Shown here: positions 29,190-39,446 of the stretch, in pieces
Layout of the letters: each line of letters starts with the position of its first letter
Numbering within the stretch: the stretch's first letter is position 1
Source of the DNA: Shewanella gelidimarina
GTDB lineage: Bacteria > Pseudomonadota > Gammaproteobacteria > Enterobacterales > Shewanellaceae
Assembly: GCF_023283945.1 (NCBI RefSeq)
Contig: NZ_JAKIKW010000002.1
Coordinates: 248,001-312,000 of the forward strand
Direction: 5' to 3'
Length of the DNA stretch: 64,000 nt
The notes under the pieces: generated by a model
What the model was told of the DNA's origin: nothing
Database searches by the model: none
The model's input: only the letters and a program-made list of their open reading frames with translations
Made by a program: the position numbers and the translations under genes

Positions 29190-32100
29190 ATGATTAAGCG
29201 ATTCATGTGTACTTGCCTATTTTTATTAATAGGATTGTCAGCTCAAACTCATGGAGATGATACTGAGCTTTATGTATTTGAATCATCCTCTAGAACGGGT
29301 GACCGGCCAAAAGTACTTATTATTTTTGATAACTCCGGCAGTATGAAGACTTATGAAAATATTCCGGACCCTGATTATGTAGCACCTCCTGGGTGGAATT
29401 CTGACTATGACCCAACTTATGACTACTCGGGTGAAGGTTTTAGAGACATTATTTATTTCAAAAAAGGAACGAATAGTGATCAGCCCGAAGTTGGTGACAG
29501 TAATCGTTTTTATGCAAAATATAATGGTTGCCATCAAAGTGTCGGTGTATTGAATCAATATGGTTTTTTTAAAGGCCATGTTAATGAGTACCGTAGTAAG
29601 AATAATACGGGAATATGGAAAGAGCTTAGAGATGATCGCTCGTTAAACAAGAAACGAACTATTGATTGCTGGGAAGATATCGAAGCTAAAGATCCCATTA
29701 ACTCAACAAATTACGGAACCTCTGGTTTTCCTGTGGACGGTAAAAGAACTGGGAGTGGGAATAACAAAGAAAACGTACCTTATAATTATGTCACCAGCTC
29801 TTCTGATTCTGGTTGGAATTCTGCTTTAACCGATGCAAAGGATACTCAAATAGGCAGTGGAAAGTCGGTAACTCTTTACACCGATAACTATTTACGCTGG
29901 TTTAAACAGACTAAAGACGGCGATATTCCGCAAGTATCTAAAAAACGAATTGATATTGCTAAGCTTGCAATAACTGAAGTGATAAACACCACGCCTTCAG
30001 TAGATTTCGGCTTGGCGGTATTTAATTACAACACATCAGACCGAGATGGCGGCCGTATCGTATCGGGTATTCACGATATGACCAAAGGCACTACGGCGGG
30101 AGATGCAGCGCGTTCAAGTATCTTGAGTAAAATAGACTCGCTTTCTGCTGATACTTGGACTCCATTGTGTGAGACTTTAGTTGAAGCCCATCAATATTTC
30201 TCAGGTGGTGCTATCAAGTTTGGTCGTAAAGATAACAGCTCACCGGGATATGATACCTCGGTGCAAAAAGATAATAATTCCAAATACAAATCGCCGATGA
30301 AGATTTGCCCTGATATTGCCTATGTTATTTATGTCACCGATGGCTCACCTTCTTATGATGGTGACGCTAATACCTTCGTAAAAAATTTAACTAAAAGTGC
30401 TAGTGCTGACGGTGACTATAGTGCTTTCTATGCAAGAACACATGACGACTGGGCTAATAGTTATATGCCAGCTATGGCTAGCTATATGTACCATAATGAT
30501 CTTGTGGATATTGAAGATGATAACGGTGATAACCCGCTGCAAAATGTTCGTACATTTACTATCGGTTTTAGTGCCGGTGCAGCAGACGCAGCGCCATTAT
30601 TAACGGAGACTGCAGCTAGAGGCGGTGGGGAGTACTACGCTGCACAAGATAGTCTTCAGCTCGTAAGTGCGTTGTCTGACGCATTAAGCTCGATATTAGA
30701 AATCGATTCCAGTTTTACTTCTCCAAGTATCGCCAGTAATAACTTTGACCGCACGCAAACCTTTGACTCTGCATATTATGCAATGTTTCTACCGGGTGTA
30801 GGCCCACGCTGGAGCGGTAACCTGAAAAAGTTAAAGGTGACCTCGAGTGGAACCTTGGTTGATTCTGCTGGTGATGCTGCAATCGCAGATAATGGTAATA
30901 TTAAGGATACTGCTTGCACCTTCTGGTCAACCTGTACCGCAACAAAGAAAGACGGCAATGCTGTTAGTGAAGGCGGGGTTGCTGAAACATTAAGGGCTAT
31001 GACCAGCCGTAAAATATTAAGTAATACTGCTAATGGTGGTTTAGAGCCGCTAACCGCTGCTGATGCCGCGGGTGCAGAGGGGCTCGCTGGTCTAGCTGCT
31101 TACATGAATACAGAAGAGACTGAAGTCAATAATACTGTGAGCTGGTTATATGGCGTAGATGTAGATGATGACAATGAAGATGGAAGTGTTGTCGATAAGC
31201 GCAGTGACATCATGGGCGATCCTTTACATTCCAAACCTCTAGCGATTAACTTTGGTACTACAGGTGCACCTGATATTCGAATTATACTCGGTACTAATCA
31301 GGGCTTGCTACATATGTTTAAAGATGCGGGTAATTCAGTAACTGAGTCCTGGGCCTTTATTCCTTATGAGTTACTGCCTAATGTTACGACACTTCGAGAT
31401 AATACTAGTAATGGTGGCCATACCGTATACGGTATGGACGCATCGCCAGTCTCTTACGTCAAAACTACAGGCTCAAAACTGACCACTGCATGGGTATATT
31501 CAGGTATGCGCCGTGGCGGTTCATCTTATTACGGTTTAGATGTTACCGCTCCAGATAGTCCAAGTTTGATGTGGACAATTACACCTGACAAAACAGGCTT
31601 TTCAGAGCTTGGCCAAACTTGGTCTGAGCCTGTCGTGACACTTATCCCCGGACATGACGATCCTGTATTGATATTTGGTGGTGGCTATGACATCACTTAT
31701 GATGCCACGCCGTCATCATCTCCTTTAGGAAGTAATGTTTATATTGTTGATGCGGAATTCGGTAACTTAATTCATACATTTGGTTCTAGTAGTGGCGCGA
31801 CATCACTGCCTGGTATAAGTGATAGCATTCCAAATGCAGTGGCGATTTTAGACAGTAATAACGATGGCATTACTGACCGAATTTATGCTACAGATACCGG
31901 TGGTAATGTTTGGCGGATGGACCTACCGAGCAGCGACACTTCAACTTGGAGTGGATTTAAATTCGCTGAATTAGGTGGTAGTTTAAGTGCCAATGATCGA
32001 CGGTTTTTTGCAGAGCCCATTGTGGCGCAAACTGTGTTTAGCAATATTTCAGAGGTTAAGGTAACTGATAGCGAAGGCACAACGACAACAAAAGCTTATC

Positions 32101-32717
32101 AGAATGTGCCTTATGATGCGGTTGCAGTGGGGAGTGGTAATCGCCCTTTACCAACCAGCGCCGAAACGCAAGATATGTTTTATGTATTACAAGATCGAAA
32201 TGTCATCACCCAAACTTTTGGCGGTACCAATGCGGTTCCTGCAATCATTGACTTAGATAAACTTTACGATGTTACGACGAGTGCGCCAAGTTCAGAAAGC
32301 GACAACATTACTTTTGGTGAATCATTAGGTTGGCATTACGACTTTAAAAGTAAAGGTGAAAAAAGCTTAACAGCAGGACTGATTGTCGATGGGAAAGTCT
32401 ATTTTTCTTCTTATGTACCTGCTGGTATAACAGTGTCTGATACACTTTGTACTGTTTCAGGAGAGGGGCGCCTTTATGTCTTTGACTTACACAAAGGGAC
32501 CAGAACAACGACTAATATCGAATATTATGAATTAGGTGAGCGTGTACCTGATACCCCGCAAATTGTGATTCCTGCACCTGAATCAGGTGAAGACCCTTAT
32601 ATCTATATCATTGGTATAGGTAAAGGGGAAAAGAATGACGACGGTGATTATAGCGGTACCATTAATGTCGGTGCAGGCTTAGGCGTAAATAAAATCTACT
32701 ATCATGTGGATGAATAA
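29190..32717 (+). CDS. pilY1: PilY1-like pilus tip adhesin / assembly factor
   Basis: A 1175-aa exported protein with a signal peptide (about 1-22). The N-terminal half is a von Willebrand A-like domain with a metal-site motif DNSGS (Asp47, Ser49, Ser51), a later TWTPL Thr and YVTDGSP Asp. The C-terminal half (from about residue 650) is the PilY1 beta-propeller with a calcium-type loop DSNNDGITD at residues 888-896. PilY1 proteins sit at the pilus tip and control extension/retraction, adhesion and surface sensing in Pseudomonas and Neisseria; this role is inferred by family. Its place between pilX and pilE agrees. Confidence 0.9.
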   Translation: MIKRFMCTCLFLLIGLSAQTHGDDTELYVFESSSRTGDRPKVLIIFDNSGSMKTYENIPDPDYVAPPGWNSDYDPTYDYSGEGFRDIIYFKKGTNSDQPEVGDSNRFYAKYNGCHQSVGVLNQYGFFKGHVNEYRSKNNTGIWKELRDDRSLNKKRTIDCWEDIEAKDPINSTNYGTSGFPVDGKRTGSGNNKENVPYNYVTSSSDSGWNSALTDAKDTQIGSGKSVTLYTDNYLRWFKQTKDGDIPQVSKKRIDIAKLAITEVINTTPSVDFGLAVFNYNTSDRDGGRIVSGIHDMTKGTTAGDAARSSILSKIDSLSADTWTPLCETLVEAHQYFSGGAIKFGRKDNSSPGYDTSVQKDNNSKYKSPMKICPDIAYVIYVTDGSPSYDGDANTFVKNLTKSASADGDYSAFYARTHDDWANSYMPAMASYMYHNDLVDIEDDNGDNPLQNVRTFTIGFSAGAADAAPLLTETAARGGGEYYAAQDSLQLVSALSDALSSILEIDSSFTSPSIASNNFDRTQTFDSAYYAMFLPGVGPRWSGNLKKLKVTSSGTLVDSAGDAAIADNGNIKDTACTFWSTCTATKKDGNAVSEGGVAETLRAMTSRKILSNTANGGLEPLTAADAAGAEGLAGLAAYMNTEETEVNNTVSWLYGVDVDDDNEDGSVVDKRSDIMGDPLHSKPLAINFGTTGAPDIRIILGTNQGLLHMFKDAGNSVTESWAFIPYELLPNVTTLRDNTSNGGHTVYGMDASPVSYVKTTGSKLTTAWVYSGMRRGGSSYYGLDVTAPDSPSLMWTITPDKTGFSELGQTWSEPVVTLIPGHDDPVLIFGGGYDITYDATPSSSPLGSNVYIVDAEFGNLIHTFGSSSGATSLPGISDSIPNAVAILDSNNDGITDRIYATDTGGNVWRMDLPSSDTSTWSGFKFAELGGSLSANDRRFFAEPIVAQTVFSNISEVKVTDSEGTTTTKAYQNVPYDAVAVGSGNRPLPTSAETQDMFYVLQDRNVITQTFGGTNAVPAIIDLDKLYDVTTSAPSSESDNITFGESLGWHYDFKSKGEKSLTAGLIVDGKVYFSSYVPAGITVSDTLCTVSGEGRLYVFDLHKGTRTTTNIEYYELGERVPDTPQIVIPAPESGEDPYIYIIGIGKGEKNDDGDYSGTINVGAGLGVNKIYYHVDE

Positions 32718-32731
32718 GGGCAAATTGATAA

Positions 32732-33139
32732 ATGTCGATTAATATTAAAAATGGCAAGGTGATAAGTGGTTTCACCTTGATTGAAGTCATGATAGTGGTT
32801 GCTATTATTGGCATTTTGGCCGCTATCGCTTATCCGTCTTATACCGACTATGTTGCAAAGGGAGCTCGCTCGGATGCTTATACCGAGTTGATGCGGGTTG
32901 CTAATTTGCAAGAGCAGTTTTATCTTGATAACAAAGTCTATACTGAAAATATGACTGAACTAGGGTTACGTACAGACCCTCTTGTTAGCGAAAATGAACA
33001 TTATAAAATAGACTCAACTGGGACGAGTACTTTTACTGCAGTAGCGACTGCTCAAGGGGTACAAGCTACACGAGACAGTGCTTGTAAAGAGATTAAGGTT
33101 TCTAGTACAGGGGTTAGATCACCAGAGGCATGTTGGTAA
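32732..33139 (+). CDS. pilE: type IV minor pilin PilE
   Basis: A 135-aa prepilin with leader ending VISG and the classic mature start [20 protein letters not shown]. Two Cys near the C-terminus (DSACKE and EACW) form the expected D-region disulphide. It follows pilY1 by 14 bases and its stop overlaps the next start (TAATG). Confidence 0.9.
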   Translation: MSINIKNGKVISGFTLIEVMIVVAIIGILAAIAYPSYTDYVAKGARSDAYTELMRVANLQEQFYLDNKVYTENMTELGLRTDPLVSENEHYKIDSTGTSTFTAVATAQGVQATRDSACKEIKVSSTGVRSPEACW

Positions 33140-33429
33140 TGATTAAATCTATTGTTGTTATAGTTTCACTATTATTTGTGCAATCAAGCGTCGCGAGTGA
33201 GATGGCTGATTATAAGTGTTATGTTAAAACGTCTGAAGGAGAGGCCTTAGCGCTGTATAAGTGGAAGATTAAAGATAGTAAAAGAATGGCTGCATCGCTT
33301 GTAGGACAACGCATTGACGGTGAAAGATTGAAATATGCATTTATCAAGTCAGTTGAGCAGTGCAAGCAAAGTCATGAGTCATTTACCATTGGCAGAGCTC
33401 AACAATTGGACAAAATAACCGCTAGGTGA
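33139..33429 (+). CDS. TapY2-like small exported pilus-associated protein
   Basis: A 96-aa protein with a signal peptide ([20 protein letters not shown]) and two Cys in the mature part (KCYVK and EQCKQ). Its start overlaps the pilE stop, so it is the last gene of the pilin operon. Position and size match proteins labelled TapY2 in type IV pilus clusters of Shewanella and Aeromonas from memory; the exact role is not known. It ends 12 bases before the convergent fimT-like gene. Confidence 0.65.
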   Translation: MIKSIVVIVSLLFVQSSVASEMADYKCYVKTSEGEALALYKWKIKDSKRMAASLVGQRIDGERLKYAFIKSVEQCKQSHESFTIGRAQQLDKITAR

Positions 33430-33441
33430 TGATTATCTACT

Positions 33442-33957
33442 TTAAGTACAGTTTACAGCGGTATCATCAAAGCTGATCCTGCCGGATGTACTTATGGTTG
33501 CGCTTTTAGAATTACTATTGTCTTTAGCTGCTGGACAATAAGATATCGTTTCGGCAGTGGAATTAGTAGGTAATAATCCATCAGGAGAAAAACTAATGGC
33601 GCTGCCAGAAAAGCTTATAAAATCTTTGTTATTAAAACCTGATATCTCTTTTATGACAATATCATCTCCATCAAAATTATCCGCAGTTGAACCGTCTGTA
33701 AACACTCTAAATCCACCAATCCAATCTGTGCCACAGGCTCCACCAGTCGTTGGGCAAACAGTGACTCTAGTTCCATAACTGATGGCGTGGTTTCTCGCGA
33801 GTTGAAGTGCTTGATGGATGCGCCTTATTTCACTATCAGCTCTACTTGATTCATAAAGAGAGGTAAGTGAAGGGGCTGCTACTGCAAGCAAAATAGTCGC
33901 GATAGCCAAGGTTACCATTACTTCTACAAGCGTAAATCCAGAACGTCGATAATTCAT
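33442..33957 (-). CDS. fimT: FimT/GspH-type pseudopilin (copy 1)
   Basis: A 171-aa prepilin with leader MNYRRSG and FTLVEVMVTLAIATILLAVAAPSL. The GspH/FimT core follows (ARNHAISYGTRVTVCP, then ISYCPAA, SGRISF), with Cys pairs. FimT-type pilins are minor pilins, some of which bind DNA during uptake; here only the family is supported. It is a clear paralogue of the next gene upstream (34086-34610), and both converge on the pilV-E operon. Confidence 0.87.
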   Translation of the reverse strand: MNYRRSGFTLVEVMVTLAIATILLAVAAPSLTSLYESSRADSEIRRIHQALQLARNHAISYGTRVTVCPTTGGACGTDWIGGFRVFTDGSTADNFDGDDIVIKEISGFNNKDFISFSGSAISFSPDGLLPTNSTAETISYCPAAKDNSNSKSATISTSGRISFDDTAVNCT

Positions 33958-34085
33958 TTAGCCCCCTAATATTAATGCTTTAAGTATAAGGGAGAAGTCA
34001 TTTCATAACACCTATAAATTTCAAGCGTTTAAAGCCAATTTATTGACTTTAAATGAGGTTATGACAAAAAACTGTTTATAAACCA

Positions 34086-34610
34086 TCAATATGTAAACCA
34101 TTTTGAGCAGTTGATGTTTTTCATTTTTGAGAACCTAACCCTTCCAGCCTGGTTCACGATAACTGCTTTGGAATATGGACTGCTTGCTGAGCCTGGGCAG
34201 TATCTTAAGGTACCATTGGTCCCCGAAGCTAACCCATCAGGCTGAAATCTTACTGCTGAGCGGTTGTAGCTAACAATATCTTTTGAGTTGAATGACGCTG
34301 TCTGCAGCAAAACTGCATCATTGCCATCTAGCTGGTTTTTGTCTCCAGTATCAGTAAAAACAGTCAATCCATTGCGCCAGTCGCTGTCGCATTGATTATC
34401 TTTTACTGGGCATACTGTCACCCTAACGCCATAGCTGATGGCGGCGTTTCGACCATATTGCAGTGTTTGCTGAATGACTCTAATGCTTGAGTTAGCCCGT
34501 TGGGCTTCATAAAGGCTAGAGAGGTTTGGCAGCGTTATACTCATTAAAATGGTGGCAACGGTCAGGGTTACCATCAATTCTACTAAGCTGAATCCATTGT
34601 GGTATTTCAT
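34086..34610 (-). CDS. fimT: FimT/GspH-type pseudopilin (copy 2)
   Basis: A 174-aa prepilin with leader MKYHNG and FSLVELMVTLTVATILMSI. The body GRNAAISYGVRVTVCPV, ALVFTDTG-like segment and LRYCPG parallel copy 1 along the whole length. The ATG at 34610 gives the short leader and has an AGGAC site; a longer frame from 34628 is possible. It is probably transcribed first, with copy 1 128 bases downstream. Confidence 0.87.
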   Translation of the reverse strand: MKYHNGFSLVELMVTLTVATILMSITLPNLSSLYEAQRANSSIRVIQQTLQYGRNAAISYGVRVTVCPVKDNQCDSDWRNGLTVFTDTGDKNQLDGNDAVLLQTASFNSKDIVSYNRSAVRFQPDGLASGTNGTLRYCPGSASSPYSKAVIVNQAGRVRFSKMKNINCSKWFTY

Positions 34611-34812
34611 AGTTCGTCCTCTGAACACGTTTCTAGCTCGCTTCCTGCAAGCAACTCGTAATGATTTATTATAGTCAGCAAGTAAGGTGGCTGGCTTACG
34701 GTTTTTATATTGTTCTGCTCTATGAATAATGCTTCTGTTTACATCTTGATATAATCAACTTCTGTGCGGGTGGTGGGCATGATAAGCTAATGGTAATTGC
34801 AATTTTATTTAG

Positions 34813-35163
<351 letters not shown>

Positions 35164-35219
35164 CAATATTACTGTCCTTTCACATGATTTAGCGAGCAAG
35201 TCATGCGAAAAGACGGCTA

Positions 35220-36236
35220 TTACTTTTTAGGCGAGGTTGAAGAATCTCTAATCACTGGCTCTGGCACAAAGACTCTCGATTGATCTGATGCTTGATCGCG
35301 ACGCTTGGCGATTAATAGCTCGGTAGCGATATGGGCAATCTTTTCATTGGGCTGATGTACTGTGGTCAGCTTAGGCCAGGTTTGACGTGAAAAAGGACTA
35401 TCCTCAAAGCCGACAATCGAAATGTCTGCTGGAATATCAACTCCCTCAAGTCTTGCTGCAAACAATGCCCCTGCGGCAATTTCATCGTTACAGGCAACGA
35501 TAGCGGTAGGTTTTTTTGACTGCCTTAATAGCTTTTTAGCACCTTCAACACCTGACTCAAACGAATATTGTCCATCAATGATGAAGCTATCATCAATCGC
35601 AATATTATTGTTGCTTAATGCTTGCTTAAAACCGGCTAAACGCTCTTTAGTCGATTCATGTTGTTCATCACCACTTAAGAATGCGATCTGTTTATGACCG
35701 AGATCGATTAAATGCTGCGTGATAGATATAGCGCCAGATTTATCATCCACCAGCACTGCTAGGCCATTATTATCTTCAAGCTTTTCACCTGCAATGATGC
35801 GTACATAACTGGCATCTATTTTATCAAGTGCGGCCAATATTACTGGATCTTCTGATAAAGGAGGAGTGAGGACTAAACCTGATAACCTATTGTGCTTAAC
35901 CAGCTTTATTAGTTCATCGCAAATATCTGCAGACTTTGAGTCACAAGGGTGGATCAATAGCTCATAGCCGAGATCTTTACAGGCAGACAAAATGCCATTT
36001 TGCATATCAATAATATAGTAGGCGTTAGGATTGTCATAAACAAAACCAATAACGTAAGAGCTTGTTCCTGCTAGGCTTCTTGCCGCAAGGTTGGGTTGGT
36101 AATTTAATGCTTGAATTGCTTCATTCACTTTATCTATCGTTGCTTGCTTTACCGAAGGTTCGTTATTGGTGACACGAGAGACGGTTTTTATCGATACGCC
36201 AGCGTGTTTAGCGACATCATTAATAGTGACTTTCAT
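35220..36236 (-). CDS. nagR: LacI-family repressor of GlcNAc genes (NagR)
   Basis: A 338-aa regulator with an N-terminal LacI helix-turn-helix (TINDVAKHAGVSIKTVSRVTNNEPSV, residues 3-28) and a periplasmic-binding-protein-like effector domain. Shewanella GlcNAc genes are known to be controlled by a LacI-family NagR, and this gene borders a complete-looking Nag island with repeated palindromic operators. The name is therefore assigned by family and context. It is divergent from the TonB receptor gene. Confidence 0.85.
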   Translation of the reverse strand: MKVTINDVAKHAGVSIKTVSRVTNNEPSVKQATIDKVNEAIQALNYQPNLAARSLAGTSSYVIGFVYDNPNAYYIIDMQNGILSACKDLGYELLIHPCDSKSADICDELIKLVKHNRLSGLVLTPPLSEDPVILAALDKIDASYVRIIAGEKLEDNNGLAVLVDDKSGAISITQHLIDLGHKQIAFLSGDEQHESTKERLAGFKQALSNNNIAIDDSFIIDGQYSFESGVEGAKKLLRQSKKPTAIVACNDEIAAGALFAARLEGVDIPADISIVGFEDSPFSRQTWPKLTTVHQPNEKIAHIATELLIAKRRDQASDQSRVFVPEPVIRDSSTSPKK

Positions 36237-36659
36237 AAAGCTGATTTCTCGTTAATAAGAGAGCATGGCAATCATATTTTGTAGATAACATACCGCTAAC
36301 ATTTGAAAATGTGGCGACAATATTTGTTATCGAATTTAGCCGTATAGTGCGAACTTTTGAAGTAATTAGCAATCATCGGCGGCTATTTTTTGCATCTACT
36401 AACCATATATAAAAAAACATCACAGCTAAAATTGAACCTGGCTACCAGTATAACTGATTGTATTTAAAGATTAATGATGTTTTGCATTTTACTCATATGT
36501 TGTTTTTTATAAATATAATCGATGCGATAGTTATTTTGTTGTGGCGCCGCTGTTAAATATTGTGTAATGTTTGCCCTAGTCATGACAGCGTTGTCATTCC
36601 GGTTGGGGAATGGTTATGGATATAAAAATAAATATAATAAGTTATGGAAGGGAAACGAG
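36237..36659. promoter_or_regulatory. nagR / TonB receptor divergent regulatory region
   Basis: This 423-base AT-rich gap has no supported gene; an open frame reaching back to 36567 is only an N-terminal extension of the receptor. It contains a NagR-type palindrome at 36581-36598, 61 bases before the receptor start. No second copy close to nagR was seen. Confidence 0.65.
36581..36598. promoter_or_regulatory. putative NagR operator (TonB receptor)
   Basis: CATGACAGCGTTGTCATT, a near-perfect palindrome (ATGACA / TGTCAT arms around a CG centre). The same sequence recurs before the other Nag units. Binding by NagR is inferred. Confidence 0.8.
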
Positions 36660-39284
36660 ATGCGACCATCTACTTTTAAAAAAAATGTACTAGCTACAAA
36701 CATTGCGCTACTCCTCGGAAGCGCAGTATCTATGTCTGCCATGGCAGCTGATGCTGATGCAACTGTCGCAGCAGATGAAAATATCGAAAAAATTGAAGTA
36801 CGTGGTATGCGTGCATCAATGAAAGCGTCAATTAACGCAAAAAGATTTTCAGATTCAGTTGTTGATGCGGTAACTGCTGAAGATATCGGTAAATTCCCTG
36901 ACGGTGATGTTGGTGAGTCACTGGCTCGTATTCCTGGTGTTGCTGTAAACCGTCAGTTTGGACAAGGCCAGCAAGTTTCAATTCGTGGCGCTTCTAGCCA
37001 GTTGACACGCACATTGCTTAACGGACATTCAGTTGCCTCTACGGGTTGGTATGACCAACAAGCTATTGACCGTAGTTTCAACTATTCACTTCTGCCACCA
37101 GAAATGGTCGGTGCAATTGAAGTATACAAGTCTTCTCAAGCTGATATCGCAGAAGGCGGTATCGGTGGTACGGTAATTGTTAAAACCCGTAAGCCGCTAG
37201 ATCTTGATTCCAATTCAATTTTCATCAGCGCTAAAGCCGACTACGGCACTATTTCTGAAGAGACAGATCCAGAACTTTCTGGCTTATATAGCTGGAAAAA
37301 TGAAAATGAGAGCTTTGGTTTCTTAGTCTCAGCAGCAGCGTCAGAAACATCTTATCAGCGCAATGGTATCGAATCTCTCGTCGGTTGGGGTGACATTGTT
37401 CCAACAACTTTTGAGCAAGATAGAGAACGTACAGCTATCAATGGTGCATTCCAATACCGTCCTACAGACAATTTGGAATTTGGCTTAAATATCATGACTC
37501 TTGATATGAAAGCGAATAATGCAAATACATCGTTGTTTACTATGTTCCCTAGCATCGTAGATGGCGATAATCGTAAAGAAGAAATTTGTGAGCAGAAAAA
37601 TTCATCAGGCACTTGTACCTTCTACCGTCGTGATGGTTTGGCCGCGAACCCTGGCTGGGCTCAGACTTGGGCCCGTAAAGCGAGCATGGATTCAAACACA
37701 TATGATTTGGATTTCAAGTACGATGCTGACAACTATACGTTAGAAGGCCGTGTCGGTAACACCAAGTCTGAAGGTGGTACTGAGATGACATCAAATTATG
37801 GTGGTTGGATTGGTGACGTATCTGATTTTACTGGTACATATGATGCTACTGGCGATGTTATCAATATTGATATCGCAAATAAATCATTTGGCGCTGAAGA
37901 CTTTAAAGGTCAACTGGCACCAGCGGGTTGGTCTTTAAAGAAACAGCCTAATTCTGATGAAGAAACATATGCACAATTTGATGTTACCGTTCCTGTAGAT
38001 CTTGGTGCTATTACTTCATTCAAGACTGGCGTGCGTTGGACTGACCACGATGTAAAGCAGGAAACATTCCCTGGGATAGTGAATGCTGATGTTGCAGCAA
38101 AAGATGCATCTGAGTATTACTCAGGCACCGTGTCATCTGGTGCCGGTTTTACACTGCCTAAGCCAAATTTAGATGCAATGCTTAAAGATGCTAATGCGGC
38201 AATCTCTGGATTTGATAAAGATAACACCGTCTATAAGTCAGGTTACGGTACGATTAGCGAAGAGAACTTAGCATTATACTTAATGGCTAATTTTGAAGCT
38301 GACGGGATCCGCGGTAACTTTGGTCTACGTTATATCTCTACTGATGCAACATCTGATTACTATAATCTTCAATCAGACGGTTCTTACGCAGATGGTTTAA
38401 GCACTCTGGAATCAAGCTATAGCGATGTACTTCCAAGTGTTAACGTCGCATTTGATGTTGCACCAGATGTCATTATTCGTACCTCTGCTTCACAGGTTAT
38501 TTCTCGTCCTAACTATGGTGATATGTTTGCCTCATCCGCTTTAGCGGGTTATGCGGATGGCACTGCGGGCAACGAAGTTGTAAACACAGGTAATATAGCA
38601 CTAGAACCTTTTAAAGCGACTCAAGCCGACTTAGGTGTCGAGTGGTACTTCAGCCCAGACGGTATTGTTGCGGCAACATACTTTATTAAAGATATCAGTT
38701 CATTCGTCACCTCAAACCAAATTCTTAACCAGAGCATTGGTATTGTTGACCCAGATTCTGGTGTAGATAGCTGGACCAAGTCAACCAAGAAAAACGGTAC
38801 TGGTGGCCAAATCCAAGGTGTTGAACTTCAGCTTCAAGATTCATTTGAAAATGGTTTAGGCTATTCAGCTAACTATACGTTTGCAGATTCTGATGCGCCG
38901 GCTGACAATTACCCTGATCAAGTGAGTGTCTTCTCTGACTCTTCTAAGCACACCGTAAACTTAGTCGGTTATTATGAGATGGAAGACTTCTCTGCTCGAG
39001 TTGCTTATAACTGGCGTAGTGAATACATGATCCGTGAGCTACCAGGTTTCTACGGCAACCGTGAGCACCAAGATTATGGAACCGTCGATTTGAGTGCTAA
39101 CTACAACATTACTGATTACTTATCAGTGACGTTTGAAGTGGTTAACTTGCTTGAAGAAGACAGTGTTCAACTTGGTGTCGCACCAGATGCTGCTGAAGTT
39201 AAACCAGAGCTTAAAAACGGTTACCCAGCATGGAGCTTTGAAGGCGAAGCTCGTTATAAGGTTGGTGTAGCGCTACGTTTCTAA
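36660..39284 (+). CDS. TonB-dependent receptor for GlcNAc / chitin oligosaccharides
   Basis: An 874-aa outer-membrane protein. It has a long signal peptide (about 1-30, ending AMAA), a TonB box-like IEKIEVRG near residue 43, a plug domain (about 60-170, with VSIRGASSQLTRTLLNGH), and a 22-strand barrel ending in the aromatic VALRF. The protein belongs to the Xanthomonas/Caulobacter-type sugar TonB receptors. ATG at 36660 is chosen because it begins the signal peptide and has GGAAACGAG upstream. The operator at 36581 and its neighbours suggest uptake of chitin oligosaccharides; the ligand is inference. Confidence 0.9.
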   Translation: MRPSTFKKNVLATNIALLLGSAVSMSAMAADADATVAADENIEKIEVRGMRASMKASINAKRFSDSVVDAVTAEDIGKFPDGDVGESLARIPGVAVNRQFGQGQQVSIRGASSQLTRTLLNGHSVASTGWYDQQAIDRSFNYSLLPPEMVGAIEVYKSSQADIAEGGIGGTVIVKTRKPLDLDSNSIFISAKADYGTISEETDPELSGLYSWKNENESFGFLVSAAASETSYQRNGIESLVGWGDIVPTTFEQDRERTAINGAFQYRPTDNLEFGLNIMTLDMKANNANTSLFTMFPSIVDGDNRKEEICEQKNSSGTCTFYRRDGLAANPGWAQTWARKASMDSNTYDLDFKYDADNYTLEGRVGNTKSEGGTEMTSNYGGWIGDVSDFTGTYDATGDVINIDIANKSFGAEDFKGQLAPAGWSLKKQPNSDEETYAQFDVTVPVDLGAITSFKTGVRWTDHDVKQETFPGIVNADVAAKDASEYYSGTVSSGAGFTLPKPNLDAMLKDANAAISGFDKDNTVYKSGYGTISEENLALYLMANFEADGIRGNFGLRYISTDATSDYYNLQSDGSYADGLSTLESSYSDVLPSVNVAFDVAPDVIIRTSASQVISRPNYGDMFASSALAGYADGTAGNEVVNTGNIALEPFKATQADLGVEWYFSPDGIVAATYFIKDISSFVTSNQILNQSIGIVDPDSGVDSWTKSTKKNGTGGQIQGVELQLQDSFENGLGYSANYTFADSDAPADNYPDQVSVFSDSSKHTVNLVGYYEMEDFSARVAYNWRSEYMIRELPGFYGNREHQDYGTVDLSANYNITDYLSVTFEVVNLLEEDSVQLGVAPDAAEVKPELKNGYPAWSFEGEARYKVGVALRF

Positions 39285-39302
39285 ATATAAATTACATTTA
39301 AT

Positions 39303-39329
39303 AAAAGCCCAGCATTAGCTGGGTTTTTT
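39303..39329 (+). terminator. intrinsic terminator after TonB receptor gene
   Basis: AAAAGCCCAGC, loop ATTA, GCTGGGTTTTTT. It implies that the following halogenase-like gene is partly or wholly expressed from its own promoter. Confidence 0.85.
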
Positions 39330-39446
39330 GTTAGAGAATATGCATGATGAATAGAAGCGAATTCATCACAATAATCTGTGTTATTTGAAAGTCAGATTGC
39401 AGACATTATTGTTTGATTTAGCCGCTCATTAATATGGAGACATCTT

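Noticed and set aside
36567..36659. N-terminal extension of the TonB receptor
   Set aside because: It would place the NagR operator inside the coding region and precede the signal peptide with unrelated residues; ATG 36660 fits better.
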